Shown: positions 25,601 to 37,000, counted from the first letter of the stretch. The stretch: DNA of 64,000 nucleotides from Antedon mediterranea (GCF_964355755.1 NC_092676.1:22178288-22242287); one strand, 5' to 3'. A program made the numbers and translations. The notes: generated from the letters alone by a model not told the origin.

Positions 25601-25738
25601 AATCAGATCAGCCCTGTACCTAGTATGCCAGTCACCAAAAAACTTCACCAGAAAGCAGCAATAAACGGTCACACAAACGGACACGCAAACGGTTTTACCA
25701 ACGGCCACGTCAATGATGTCATGGTAAACGGCCATTAG
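16692..25738 (+). CDS. ISYNA1: myo-Inositol-3-phosphate synthase, complete
   Basis: This cytosolic NAD-dependent enzyme turns glucose 6-phosphate into 1D-myo-inositol 3-phosphate, the first step of inositol synthesis. Coding exons are 16692-16799, 18643-18804, 19596-19728, 19997-20173, 20648-20721, 21123-21275, 23494-23736, 23864-23944, 24493-24685, 25037-25175 and 25531-25738 (TAG). The sum is 1671 bases, 556 residues, against 558 in human, and all phases agree. Seen motifs are [10 protein letters not shown] (about 3-12), the dinucleotide-binding [11 protein letters not shown] (about 59-69), [26 protein letters not shown] (about 299-307), [10 protein letters not shown] (about 328-337), [21 protein letters not shown] and [11 protein letters not shown]. 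Active-site Lys and Asp/Asn residues of the family appear intact. The ATG chosen aligns with the human start. The C-terminus ends in an NGH-rich repeat, probably disordered. Intron 24686-25036 opens with an octamer array. Confidence 0.97.
18805..19595. other. ISYNA1 intron with no clear element
   Basis: This 791-bp intron contains GGGGCCCCC at about 18873 and GGGGCCCC at about 19037, with repeat-like sequence between. I could not match it to the other families in the window. Confidence 0.3.
20225..20445 (-). repeat. Diverged SINE-2-like fragment
   Basis: GGACTGGAGGTCCAGTGTATAC followed by TGTGCACTTTAATG resembles the body of the SINE at 38279-38580 (GTGCACTTTAAAGTAC and neighbouring bases on its minus strand). 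Similarity is patchy. It lies in an ISYNA1 intron. Confidence 0.35.
20448..20518. repeat. Half copy of the TTGGTTCCCACTAG foldback family
   Basis: Only the right arm is present: TGACTTGGATCTACGTCC, TTGCATTGCGTC and TAGTGGGAACCAAGCTT, the reverse complement of the left terminus of other copies. It is in an ISYNA1 intron. Confidence 0.7.
20902..20985 (+). repeat. tRNA-like SINE head fragment
   Basis: GAGCTGTAGCTTGGTAGTTA and, 35 bases on, CAGTCCAATCCTGACC look like A and B boxes of a tRNA-derived SINE. They resemble the head of the minus-strand SINE at 53569-53805 (GTTGTGGCTTGGTGGTTA). The B box is degenerate and no tRNA fold closes, so this is not a tRNA gene. Confidence 0.55.
22480..22642 (+). 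mobile_element. MITE-A copy
   Basis: TTATGTGACAAATAATG, TGTGCCCATATGATGTCATA, two CATATTTGGG(A/C)A blocks and the right terminus TTTTATAGTGTAGACAGAGC are recognisable. The left terminus is degraded. It lies in the ISYNA1 intron 21276-23493. Confidence 0.7.
24165..24360 (-). repeat. Diverged SINE-2 fragment
   Basis: TTTAAGTGCACATGAGTGAATG, then GTTCTTTTATGAGAAC, follows the order of the SINE at 38279-38580 (AAAGTGCACATGAGCC and AGTCCTTATCCGTGAAGAC). The tRNA-like end is unclear. It is in an ISYNA1 intron. Confidence 0.4.
24700..24862 (+). repeat. 18-bp minisatellite carrying nine POU octamers
   Basis: Nine head-to-tail copies of an 18-bp unit each contain ATGCAAAT (at about 24705, 24723, 24741, 24759, 24777, 24795, 24813, 24831 and 24849), followed by TAATTGT or GAATTGT. 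The array begins about 20 bp after the donor of the ISYNA1 intron 24686-25036. Open frames on both strands across it merely reflect the 18-bp period. Confidence 0.9.
25393..25467 (+). mobile_element. MITE-A left-end fragment
   Basis: AAGCTCTGTCTACAGTATCA, CGACAAAAAAATGTAATGTG and CCCATATATGGACATTC match the left half of the family. The right half is missing. It lies in the last ISYNA1 intron. Confidence 0.7.
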
Positions 25739-26535
25739 TACCACCTGTGTGGTCAAACAAATTAAAGACTATTCCATTATGACCTCAAAAAAGACAGATT
25801 ACAGTAGTACTATTCCAGTTTCTGCATATTATATTCACTGAATCATTTTTACAGATGAATTTTTAAAAAGTGTTTGGGATACGCCTATTAAAGGGACACT
25901 TTCTTCTGTCTTTTCCTTTGGGACAGTTTTTCTGGTTATAGATTCTTCCAATGTTTATTCTCATCGACAATACTTAAATATTACAGTATTTTTCAATTCA
26001 ATGCAAAAGGCAATTTACTTGGAAAAAATATATATTGTTATACCTCGACGGTATTTAAATATAGGAATAGAATCAAGTAAAAGTGGCGTTTTTGCTTTAG
26101 TCTGCTAATATTATGAAAAAGCACACAAAATTGTTATATATTATAGTAGCAATTGCAGTGATCTTAAACAGTATTCCAAGCTGCAAACAAAATCAGCTTT
26201 AGCCTAAGTATTTTTTCCTCAGTAAAAATAAGGCCTATTAAAACATTTCTACATTTGTAAGAAAATACTGTTTAAATGTGTGAATTTAAATGTAAAAATG
26301 ATTGTTTTTACCGATATGTGTGATTGTAACTTTTAGTACTAGTTTTATTATTATTATTAGTGTATATTAATTTCATAATATTTTTGAAGAGATATGACAA
26401 CAATAATAACAAATTATTGAATGATAATAGATATTATATGTTTAAGGTAACTTTCTCAATTTTATACTTTTATTTCATCTGACGAGGATGTATTTGCAAT
26501 GACTTGGCTCTGAAATAAAAAGAGAATTCCAATTC
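25739..26535 (+). terminator. ISYNA1 3' untranslated region and probable polyA signal
   Basis: AT-rich non-coding sequence follows the ISYNA1 stop. A canonical AATAAA at about 26514-26519 is the best cleavage signal; another lies near 27587. The end position is inferred. Confidence 0.45.
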
Positions 26536-27074
26536 TTTTGCTCATTTTTAAATTAGATTTATATTGTGTGAACTGTGTAAATCCAATTAGGATTGTTTAA
26601 AGATTTACCTCTGTTTATTCTAAGGAAAAATAGCAACATCCTGATGCATTTATTTTTTGTAACTGTAATCTTAAATTTGCACCCTTACTGAATGCCTTTG
26701 AAATGTTATCTTTAGTAAACTAATTTTTTCACTAATGTAATATTGACGGTGTTCATTTTATCACTTATAATACCTACTATTTTAGTACAATGAAACAAAG
26801 TTTAGGGTAATTTAAGCATTGAGAATTTTCTTTTATATTACACTAGGCAAAGATTTGAGAAAATTCTCTGATTTAGCAACAACAGTCGGTTATTAATAGT
26901 TTATTTGTAAATATTATGATTTATTAGAGTAATGTCAATATGGGAGTGCTTTGACATGTTATACCATCGAAATACTCTGAGGTGTAGAAATTGTTAGTGC
27001 GTCCTCATAATGTCAATTCCAGGCAGATCAAGTTTTATCGCATATTCAATGCAACGTTCAAAGAGTTTAATGCT

Positions 27075-27212
27075 TGACTTGGTACCACTAGGACGCAACA
27101 ACGCAAGTTGACAAATCACAAGCGATTGAATAACTGTTGCTTGTCATTAGTCAACTCATACGTTACGTCTATGACCTTGCGTTGCGTCCAAGTGTGAACC
27201 AAGTTTAAAGAA
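27075..27212. mobile_element. TTGGTTCCCACTAG-family foldback MITE
   Basis: The ends are ACTTGGTACCACTAGGACGC and GCGTCCAAGTGTGAACCAAG, inverted. Inside is AAATCACAAGCGATTG facing GTTGCTTGTCATTAGTC. It lies between ISYNA1 and the 28.5-kb gene. Confidence 0.8.
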
Positions 27213-27689
27213 TACTATAAGCACACACTGAAAATTCATAGTGTAACCTCAACTTTGATTTTTAATCATGAAAGTTCCATGGTGACAATCGATAGCAACA
27301 TACAACGAACGACTTGAACAGAATGTTGCACTAAGATGGAAATTTAATTGTTATAAAACAATATTAAGTATATTTAATCCAATCGTGCTTGTTATTTATA
27401 TTAGACTTATTATATAATTCTATTGTTTTATTTCATAACTAATGTGGTCATACAATGCATTAAAAATTAGGAAACAAAATGATTATGTTTAACAGTTACA
27501 CATTACTGATTGTTCCTATTTAAATGCTTTATCTGCATGTTCCATGTTTTGGTTAATTTGTAAAGTAAATTATTTAAAAACGAATTAATAAAATGTGTCT
27601 TCTTTCTGATTACATAAATAATTTTATCTGTATGTTTGTATTAATCCGCGAGATCTGCGACGATTACGGGTGGCGTCATCGTAACAAAT

Positions 27690-27860
27690 ATACGCATGCG
27701 CAAACGTAAAATCAGACAATTATCCCGCGCGCGTAGTTGAATGACGAACTATTGACCAATCGGAAACCGCATCCATCCATCGTTGGCAAACCGTACATCA
27801 TCACACGACGACGAGAGAAATCATGAGTGATCACACGGCGAAATAATGGAAAGAAAACTG
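27690..27860 (+). promoter_or_regulatory. CpG-rich promoter-like sequence with a possible first exon
   Basis: CGCATGCGCAA at about 27694 fits an NRF1 site, ATTGACCAATCGG at about 27751 holds a CCAAT box, and CpGs are much denser than in the surroundings. An ATG at 27846 reads M-E-R-K and then meets a strong donor (CT|GTAAGT at 27860). This would suit the first exon of a plus-strand gene, but I could not find a second exon. Confidence 0.35.
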
Positions 27861-28082
27861 TAAGTTTAAATAGCCATATTTATTATAATTTTGTCACGAT
27901 GATTCATTATTATTAGGCCTACATTTAATAATTTCTGCATTCGTAACAACATGCCTAGCATACGACCTCTACTAAGCGATGAAATCATACATTGAAGTCA
28001 CTCCTTACTATACGATCAAAGAAGGTTTGCATGGACTTTAAAGTGCGGCGATATGTACGTGGGCGTAGGCAAACCGTCTAAA

Positions 28083-28236
28083 GCCTTGTCTACACTATCA
28101 AACTTTATGTGACAAAAAAAATGTGATGTGCCAATATATGGACATGATGATGTCATACTCCTAACATATTTGGGAATATCACTACGGTACCATATTTGGG
28201 CACATCAGACTTTTTGATAGTGTAGACAGAGCTTTA
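28083..28236 (+). mobile_element. MITE-A, best full-length copy
   Basis: The inverted ends are GCCTTGTCTACACTATCAAA and TTTTTGATAGTGTAGACAGA, with inner blocks TTTATGTGACAAAAAAAATG, CCAATATATGGACATGATGA and CCATATTTGGGCACATCAG. It is about 154 bp with no coding capacity. Seven copies or fragments occur in the window (about 1616, 4601, 22480, 25393, 28083, 34823 and 43125). Confidence 0.85.
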
Positions 28237-28455
28237 ACTAAGTAGCACATTGTTCTGGCTGCCCAAAACGTAACGGCTGATTTATTATTTAGCGGTTCAA
28301 TTTTCCGAGGAGTGGTTTTTATGACAACAAAAAAAACAACTTTCACCAGCGAAGAGGCCTATGTTTGTTCTGTGAACAATGTTGCCTATTATGGTTATCC
28401 TCTTATGCAATGTGCCTAAGTTGAAAATTAAAAACAACTACTGTATTACAAGTAA

Positions 28456-29244
28456 CTATAAAAGAGCAGATTTTAGAAATACTGAGTGTGGTTGATTCTT
28501 TGCACGAATTTTTAAACTGTCCATGGCAGCTTTTTCTCGCTTATTCCGTGGTGGTGACACCATATCATTCAGTGATAATGACGTCTCAGAGCGATCATGT
28601 TTACGTAATATTGTATCAAGTATACTCGTTTCGTCTCTCACCAGCGAATTCTCAAGACTCAGAAACCTTGGGTCCTTGGTTCCTTTCCATTTCTCTTGAA
28701 TTTCATTGCGACGTTTGATAATTTTTCTCTCTTTTTCTTCCTTCGCTGCCTCTGCCTCTGGTCCATATAGAGGAAGCTTGAATCCATAAAATTGAGTAAA
28801 GTTGAGTCGCTTTCCCTTTTCTATGGGTGGTTTTTGGCGGTGAATCACTCCACTTGCGCTGTGTTTAATAATTGGCAATGTTTGCTCTCGTGTCGGCGGG
28901 TGTTCTAATTCTGTAATTAGTTCGTTAGAGCTTTTGTTTGCCTGGTGGCGGAATGGTCGTCTTGAGCGTACGTCAGGTGCCGTGGTCTTCATGACAAATT
29001 CTGGAAGAAAGGAAACATGTGGAATACCCATCTCGCGTAGCTCAGTCTCTTTGATAGCTTGACGAAGAACAAACGACTGTTCTTGCCATTCAAGAAGTCG
29101 TCCAGCTCTGTAACGATCACTCTGTATTCTCTTTAACTGATGCAGTAAAAGAAGCTCGGCGAAGTGATTATCTTGTAAAAGTACCTTCTCAATATGACTG
29201 ACTGGCACTGGTCCACGCCATTTTTTCTTCTTGCGACTAGACAT
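28456..29244 (-). CDS. Unrecognised basic 262-residue protein, single coding exon
   Basis: I do not recognise a family. The frame runs further 5' to 29334, but an acceptor (TTTTACAG) ending at 29277 falls inside that extension. The ATG at 29244 (MSSRKKKKWRGP) is therefore the likelier start, with an untranslated exon further up, perhaps ending at the donor near 30175. The protein is rich in Lys/Arg and Glu. It has a helical, charged stretch at about 20-70 (LLLLHQLKRIQSDRYRAGRL), a Pro-containing middle and a Lys/Glu-rich helix at about 175-200 (EAEAAKEEKERKIIKRRNEI). No signal peptide, membrane segment, zinc-binding Cys/His pattern or enzyme motif is visible. The length, even codon use and clean basic start argue it is real. 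It is transcribed away from WDR4's 3' end, on the same strand. A nuclear or cytoskeletal role is only a guess. Confidence 0.75.
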   Translation of the reverse strand: MSSRKKKKWRGPVPVSHIEKVLLQDNHFAELLLLHQLKRIQSDRYRAGRLLEWQEQSFVLRQAIKETELREMGIPHVSFLPEFVMKTTAPDVRSRRPFRHQANKSSNELITELEHPPTREQTLPIIKHSASGVIHRQKPPIEKGKRLNFTQFYGFKLPLYGPEAEAAKEEKERKIIKRRNEIQEKWKGTKDPRFLSLENSLVRDETSILDTILRKHDRSETSLSLNDMVSPPRNKREKAAMDSLKIRAKNQPHSVFLKSALL

Positions 29245-29334
29245 ATCTAGACGGCCAAGTCCAAATCGGGTTATTTCTGTAAAATATGCAATTATGCGAG
29301 TTAAAAACCTCCATGCTCTACCATGTTTACACAT

Positions 29335-32300
29335 AAAGTAATTGCCATAATTCGATTGATTTAAGGTCAGTCAATTACCAATCTGTCTACAGTATAATCT
29401 ATAGGCTAATCTGTCATCAAAAGTTAAAAGTCGTTTTTATTCAATCTCATGATTTCTGCCTGATGTTGCCGTAGCCTATCATTCACATATTCACAGCCCC
29501 ATTGTCAGTCTCTCAGACATTCAGATGATCATAGGAATGGTAGACCTACGGTGGTAGGCGATAAATCATTCATTCAGTCAAAATGTTTGACGAGTATGTC
29601 GATTTGTCTGTCGAAACATTCAATTCATAGGCTATTAACGTAGGAATGCATTGTTACCGATAATTATATCAACTGCTTTTAAGTTATCACTTCACCACCG
29701 TTTTCATAGTATATTATTAAATAATTAAATTTAATCATTCCTTGAACTAAAATTGATGGGGGAAAATGATGTTATACGTCATATTATAATAGACTTGTTC
29801 ACAATTTCAATTAAATTCTTACAGGGTGTAATCTGCTGAGACATTAGTTTATCACCGATGATGTTGCCGAAATATTATATTTTTTCACTTTGTTTTTCTC
29901 TTAAATTGTGGATCTATTTGAGCATTCAAATCTAGAAAGTTGGGTACCGGTAAGGTGTGTACAGTTCTGATATCAAACCAAACTTCTATCGAATAAATAA
30001 GACCAATTGAACATATTGTTTGTATCAAGTTTCCAATCCTACCAACATTGAATTAAAAGGTATTATATTTATTAGATTTCTTTTTGCCAAGTTTTCCATT
30101 TAGTAATTCGTAGGCCTAAATAGTTGTTATCTGTATATTATTATCTGAAACAAAGAAATTAAATTAAAGACTTACCACATTAAAAATATATATTCCGGCA
30201 ACTAAAAATCAGATAGGCCTATACATTCGAACTACTCGACACGACACGGACAGAATTGATTCTGATATGAAACAAATATAATGTAATATGTATAGTGAAA
30301 TTCAATAAATCATCACCGTCTTCCGTTTAGCGTCCATGGTTACGAAGATAAGAACATTAAATCCTTGTTTCTTGTACGTGTGCCCCTTAATTGCCAATAA
30401 TGAGTTTGACTGGAAAAGATGCGCAACGGTTTACTATTGTTACCATGGATACACAAGTGTCTCTTAGGGAATTTGTTTTTTTCATTCGGATCACCACAAG
30501 ACAATCGGAACCTGGGATTGTATAAACAGGGTATATGAATGAAGGCATTGTTTGGATTGTTATTTTATCCCACACGACATTGGCAATGGTGATGACATTG
30601 TGTGCTTGAGTTGCCATTGTCATGCGCTCAAATCTGATAGGTCTATCATGTTTCCTTTTAGCGACTGAATTATCAATTTTCCATTGTAAGATTAACAATT
30701 ATTCAAATATACACACAAACCATGTCATACTGTTAAGAACATTTACACTTTTGCTGAGTCTGACGTAATTCTACTCTTCTTACTAATTCTGACTTCAACA
30801 AAAATATTTTAATTAATAAGCATTATATTTACGTTTATTATTTCTAATCAATCTTTTCGGATTGGATATTTAGGTTTGATGTGAATCACTCTGATCAAAA
30901 AGGACTCGTCTCTTAGATACATGAATGTCAATAGTTATCACTATCTATTTCAGACTGTGTTTACACTAGCATGGTACACATTAGTTTGCAACTTAGAAAA
31001 GTAAATACCCAAACAAAGTACCTACATCAATGGCCTAACCTTCTCACTAAAAGTTAACCAGATACTTGCGGGAACCACGGTTCATAAACATCGGTACCAT
31101 TTAGATCTACAGAGGACATTTTTTTATTTACATTCTTTCTAATTCTTAGACTAGGATGAGTGGAACAGATGTATTTTTTTTAAATTATTCATTTTTAAAC
31201 TAATTTTTTGCAAATAACAAGCTACTATAGTTACTGTGTATTCGAGAATGTGATAAAAAAAACGCTAGAATAAATGTGTTTTAATTCGTCAGCAGCAATA
31301 CAAGCCTAAAGGCCTAGTAATCTCCATGATTTTTGGTCAATAAATGAATGTAGCCTATTTACAATATTAAAAGTTTACGTCAATAACCCGCTTTCTGTTT
31401 AGAAATATAATGCAATAGAATGCCTTCTTTCAGATGATACTTTTCAGAGGACTCCCGACGATCGAAAACACTATTTATCCAACGCCTTTGTTGACACAAC
31501 TTTAAAAAATAATATGCGTGCACTTTGTTATCCCAATATTCGCGCCACTAAAATTAAATACAATGATACTTTGAATATTACCTTCTGCGATGAGATCCAT
31601 GTGGCTGCTGTCTGATAGACAAGATTATCACCTACCAAGGCTCTATAAAACACGTCTTATGTAAGCCTAACCTACAAGCGAAATGCAATCTTCATTTACC
31701 TTAGATGGGATCTATTGGTACTTCAAAATTTCCCTCCCTCACCACTTTGGAATTCCTATACAAAACGCATACGTATTTCTGATAACCTCTCCTCCTATTG
31801 ATTGAATATTAGATATATTAAAACAACAACATCGCTATGACAATAACTATCTTTAGATTAAATTATACATCTGCTATAGTATTATTATGATACGTCGACA
31901 AGCCAAAAATCAATGTTTCTACTTCTTTTAACTACATAGGAAGTTTACGGATTTTTTACTGGTCTGAAAAAAAAAAGAACCCAAGAAGCTTAAGAACCTA
32001 ATACTACGATAAACAAGATAAATAAATATACATTTTCCTTATGGTTATTTAAAAAAATGATTCTACCTATTATCGTCGTTTGTTATCGTCGTATTGTAAA
32101 GCCTGTTTTCCTTTCGACGTTAATCGACGCTATCGTTAACAATAATCGGCGATCTTCAACGTAAAGACTGAAATGTTAACGATTTACAGGAAAAGGTACT
32201 TGCTATCGTTATCATTTCAACTTGATCGTTTAAAAACGATCGTCGTTGAACTGTTCGATCAACGACGAACGGGCCCTAAAAGGCATAAACTAAACGATCT

Positions 32301-33030
32301 ATTTTGGCCTATGGCTAATGCCCTACGGAGAGAGTTTTCTTGCTTCAGAATAATTGCCATGGGTTTAGAGTTTCTCTCATTTCGTTAAGTTGGACGTTGT
32401 TCTGACTAACAGTAGAAATTGGTCGTGGACGCAACGTACGCGCAATGTATGTAAACTTGACCAATCACACGCGACGGATTAGGAAAAGGTTCATCCCATA
32501 AAGCATCTTTGATAGGGTAAGTTATGTATTACACATTATGTATTTGTAAAAGTAGGTTCTAGTCGGTGATTTGGCTTAATATTCGTAATAAGGAAGATAT
32601 TTTTGTACAATTTGCGTCTCATATATATACTTGAGATAGAGACTGTTTAATGTTTACATTGGTAAAGTTATTGTCGAGGATTTCAAAAATAGTAAACTAG
32701 CTATTGCGAAATGAATAACAAAACAAATTCTAATATTCGTTATTAATGTTTTGATTTTTTGACCATGGGAACGCAATAAAGATGAACAACACAGCTGGAG
32801 AAAACTCAAGCACCATCTTCAACACAATCTACATGACAGATATTGATTTTTTATCTCGTTAAAGGAAATGCATATCTCTACGTGTGATTTATGATCGCAT
32901 AAATGTTATTCACAAGCAGTTTAATACACTTTTAATATAATTTCAGATTTAAACTGCCTAAATAATGTGTAGTGTTAAAAGAGAACCTCTAATAGAGTTA
33001 CTGTAATATCAGGAAGACATTTTGACACAA
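29335..33030. other. Spacer between the 28.5-kb gene and the foldback pair
   Basis: The nearer part may hold the 5' untranslated exon of the minus-strand gene (donor at about 30175). A 103-codon minus-strand frame at 30387-30698 has no domain or flanking splice signals that persuade me. A CpG-rich patch at 32080-32290 repeats ATCGTCG/CGACGAT motifs in both orientations and may be a worn foldback element. The rest is AT-rich without recognisable features. Confidence 0.45.
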
Positions 33031-33032
33031 AA

Positions 33033-33210
33033 CTTAGACGCAACAAAAAGACGTAAGCCAACCCACGTCTCGCAACGACTTGGTTTCCATTGGCGGTAGC
33101 GATGCAATGACGTAGATACAACGCAAAAGAGTTGACCAATCACAAGCGAAAGTTCGAATCATTCATCGCTTGTGATTAGTCAAATCACTAGGTTGCCCTT
33201 ACGTTGCTTC
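33033..33210. mobile_element. TTGGTTCCCACTAG-family foldback MITE, diverged copy
   Basis: GACTTGGTTTCCATTGGCGG, GAGTTGACCAATCACAAGCG and CATCGCTTGTGATTAGTCAA show the inverted layout of the family. It directly abuts a better copy at 33214. Confidence 0.7.
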
Positions 33211-33213
33211 ATA

Positions 33214-33378
33214 GTAAAGCTTGGTTCAACTAGGACGCAACGCAGGGGACGTAACGCAACGAAAAGTGATTTTACCAATCACAAGCGATAGATATTTCAA
33301 ACAGTCGCATGTGATTGAAAAAACTATCTTGCGTTGCATCTACGTCCTTGCGTTGCGTCCTAGTGGGAACCAAGCTAG
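33214..33378. mobile_element. TTGGTTCCCACTAG-family foldback MITE
   Basis: The ends are AAGCTTGGTTCAACTAGGAC and GTCCTAGTGGGAACCAAGCT. Inner arms carry CGCAACG, ACCAATCACAAGCG and their inverse. The whole can fold into one long hairpin. It is next to, and in tandem with, the copy at 33033. Confidence 0.85.
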
Positions 33379-34090
33379 CGTACCGAGCTTTAGGCACAAC
33401 GCAAGCGAAAAAACCAAGCATTGGGGAGAAAAAAGGAAACAATATATTGGCAGGTTAAGAAATATTTATATAATAGTACTGTACTACACATAATTATTCT
33501 ATCTCACCAAACCGCAAGACCGGTACTAGCGAGATGGGGCACATTTTATTCTTTTTTTTGCACAACATTACTACTACTAAAAAAATGTTACCAACCATAT
33601 TTTTTATTGGAAAAAAAATGTTTTTTGTAATTTAACAGCCAGGATACCAATTGCCAAACCACACAAACTCGTTATATGGAGGATAAAAAAAACAAGACCA
33701 TATCAAAATCATTCTACAGTACTATGATCAGAGCAGATACTACACTTTTTAACATGTTTTGTAATTATTTAGCAAGTATTTTTTGGGTAATCATATGCAC
33801 TATTTATTGCAGTGACTGTCCAAAAAATTTCTAAATTAAACAATTTAAAAACGATACGTTATTGCAGTCAAAAGAATGTAGTTACTGCAGTAACTGAAGT
33901 AGGATATGTTTGATATGATTAAATATGGTTATGGTTTATGGTTAAACAATTTATCAAGCATTCAATATGCTCATAACTACGCAAAGTGGTAAAGGATTGT
34001 TCCAGGGAGCCTGCTATTTTACAAGGGTTAATTTGCTGGAAATATAGTATCTACAGTTTTTACAGTTTAATGGACAATTTCCTTTCTTTT

Positions 34091-37000
34091 TCAACTTTGT
34101 ACACTTTTTTCTTTTAACATCGTTGATACTTCATCAACTTTTAACTTCTTGCATGCCGACATTTCTTCAGTTTGTTCAGGTGCCGTGTGTAACTTCCCTT
34201 TTATTTTTAGCTCTTTCCTGCGTTGCCAATCTTTGGTGTTATCTTGACACTTCTTATGAAGGTTTCTGTACAAACTTTCTACCTTCAGAGACTCTGAAAC
34301 AAAGAGAATTGAACATTTCTTTGGAGGCTGTCAACATTATTCTACTGCAGGTACTGCAGAAACTACATTTTATTTACACTTTAACTTGTTTATGTAATTA
34401 GCAAGGTTTTTTTTTGGTGGGGGGGGGGGGGGTAGTCAAACACACTGTTTATTGCAATTACAATTACCACCTCATAAACTTGTGCTTTCAAAAAAATTAA
34501 AATCATTCATTATTAGAGTGAAAAAATGCAGTTTGTAGACTGTAGCGCACCACTTACATATTTACATCATCACTCTATACAGTTGTATAATAATTATAGC
34601 TCTTTTTTTTATGTTTTCCAGAGTGTATACAAATTTATTTTTCTTTTGGTATCAAAGTATCAACCACAACAATAATATAACCAATAATAAGATAACCAGA
34701 AATAATAATGATAATCAAACACAATATGTAATTTTAATATTATATTATTATATTATTATATTTTATTTATTGTTTTATATTCAGGTCTTGATGCGATTAC
34801 CTTCAGAACGGTCTTAACAACTCTAAAGCTCTGTCTACATTTTATCAAAATTTATGTGACAACAAATGTGTTGTGCCCATGGACACAATGATGTCATATC
34901 ACTACCACATCACACTTTTGTGTGAAACTAGTTTGATAGTGTAGACAGAGCTTAACAAGCACAGATAGAATCTTTCAACCTATGTTGTGAATGTGTTGTG
35001 TGAAAAGAGAGGATATGCTGATATATCTATTGCTGCTGCTGTACTGCATTGTGCAAATATTCTAAACAATCATATCTAAACATTTATTTTTAAAACAGCA
35101 CTTTTCTTATCTAATAAGTAAATAGTTTACAATACCTTTGAATATTGACCAATCATTGTTGACTTTTTCTTTGATTTTTATAATTTGATTGCCTTCCTTT
35201 AAACTAGTAGGTTTTAACTGCAATAAAAAACCAAAACATGTTACGGTAGTGTTTTATACAAGGCAAATTTATTCATGCGATTCAATTACATTTTTTACAT
35301 TTTATTTTTATTTCGGAAACGGACGTCCATAGTTATAAAATCAATTGCATACATAAATTTAAATAAAAAGGCAGACACAAAAAATATTCAAACATGTCAA
35401 TGATTTTTATCCCATGAGAAAAATCATAGTAATATAATGTGATTGAGTAAAGGATTTGAACATACTGCCTGGTATTTGTAAGGAAACCACTACTCAATAC
35501 TAACCCATATATATTTCTCTGGAAAATGATTTTATCACTACAGTATTGGGTATCAGGTGGCCTGAGAAAATAAGGAATGATGATTTGTATAAAAAAAACA
35601 GGGGAGACCGAGTAGAGAAAAAAAGTACAGAAAAGAAAGTATGGTCATATGCTTCAAATGATCACACACCAGCTAAAATAAGTGCACTTAGAGAGGCTCC
35701 GTTAAAGATTAAAATAGACTACAACACAACATGAAAACATCCAAACTTTACACACACACACACTTTGAAAACACTAAAAAACACACAGAGAATGGCGCGA
35801 AACACGCAATGTGATGTGAGATGACTAGCGTTCAAGAAAAGAATATTTCTACAATTTTTTATAATATTTAGTATAAAACTTTGTGTCCAGTATTAACTAC
35901 AAAAGAAGATAGATTTTTAAAACATTTCTTTCAGCTTAGATAAAAGAAACGTTGTTATATTGATTTAAAATCAAGAAAAAAAGAAACAGATGCATACACT
36001 TTCCTCTGCCTAATGTGTTCTTGATTTGTTTTACAATGTAATCTTCAAAAGAATTGTAAATTAAATCAATATCTAGTATTTATAGTATCACATTATTATG
36101 TCATTTCCTTTTACACCTGTGGGGTCATATAGTTATATTATATGCCTGTGTTGTTATGATATTATATAAAGCAATATTTTAATCAAATAGGCTACTGTTA
36201 AACAGAGATCATGAGGGGAAACTCAATATAGAAATTACTGCTGCACTCAGGAATAACAAGGCTATATACATGGCTGCAGTCGCATGCTCAAGTTAGTGTT
36301 TACCGACCAACCAACCAACAGTGAGCTGTGGTGTCGCGTTGCCCACGACTAAAAAGATTGGTTCCCTAACACTAACAGTGATATACTGAATATATTGAAT
36401 ATACACAATTGATATTAACAAACCTTTAAAATGTTTTCTTGCATGTAGAATTCATAGACTGTTATGATTTCATTTTGTTGCGGTTTAAAAACCCACAAAT
36501 GGTCTTCTTCGTCGAAAGCAATGTCCCATGGTTCAACACAAGTTTCTAAGCTGGCCACTAACCTAGCATCAAGAACATCACCAACTCGATCATACTCAAA
36601 TATTTTCACACCCTTATATCTAAAATTTAAATAGAAAATGATGTAAATGATAAAACATTGTACAGTATAAACAAAATGTTATATATTTATGTAATTTTTT
36701 AATTCAATGATGTTACTGTATTAAACTCTCACCCCACGGACTTGGCCTTAAAATTTCTAAAATGTTTGGATTTCTGGTTTTCTAGAATATCTGGTTTTCT
36801 AGAATGTCTAGATCAAAAACATTTTTCTATGTCTGATTTCTAACATGTCTATTTTTCTTGAATAATTGATTGTCTAGATAGAACACATGGTTTTCTGAAT
36901 ATCTATTCCATCAAAGCAATTTCAAGTCAATTAACATAAATTTTCTAAATTTCACAGATAATAAGATAATATTTATAATGTAGATGTTTAATAAAAGTAA

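Noticed and set aside
29245-29334. Extended N-terminus of the orphan protein from the ATG at 29334
   Set aside because: A good splice acceptor interrupts this part, and the lysine-rich start at 29244 looks more natural.
30387-30698. 103-codon minus-strand frame
   Set aside because: No recognisable motif, no supporting splice sites or promoter, and codon use like background.
36415-36423. WDR4 reading through to the stop after KVC as a short isoform
   Set aside because: The AAG|GTTTGT donor joins in frame to the Lys-rich last exon, matching the family's C-terminal tail; read-through is intronic.
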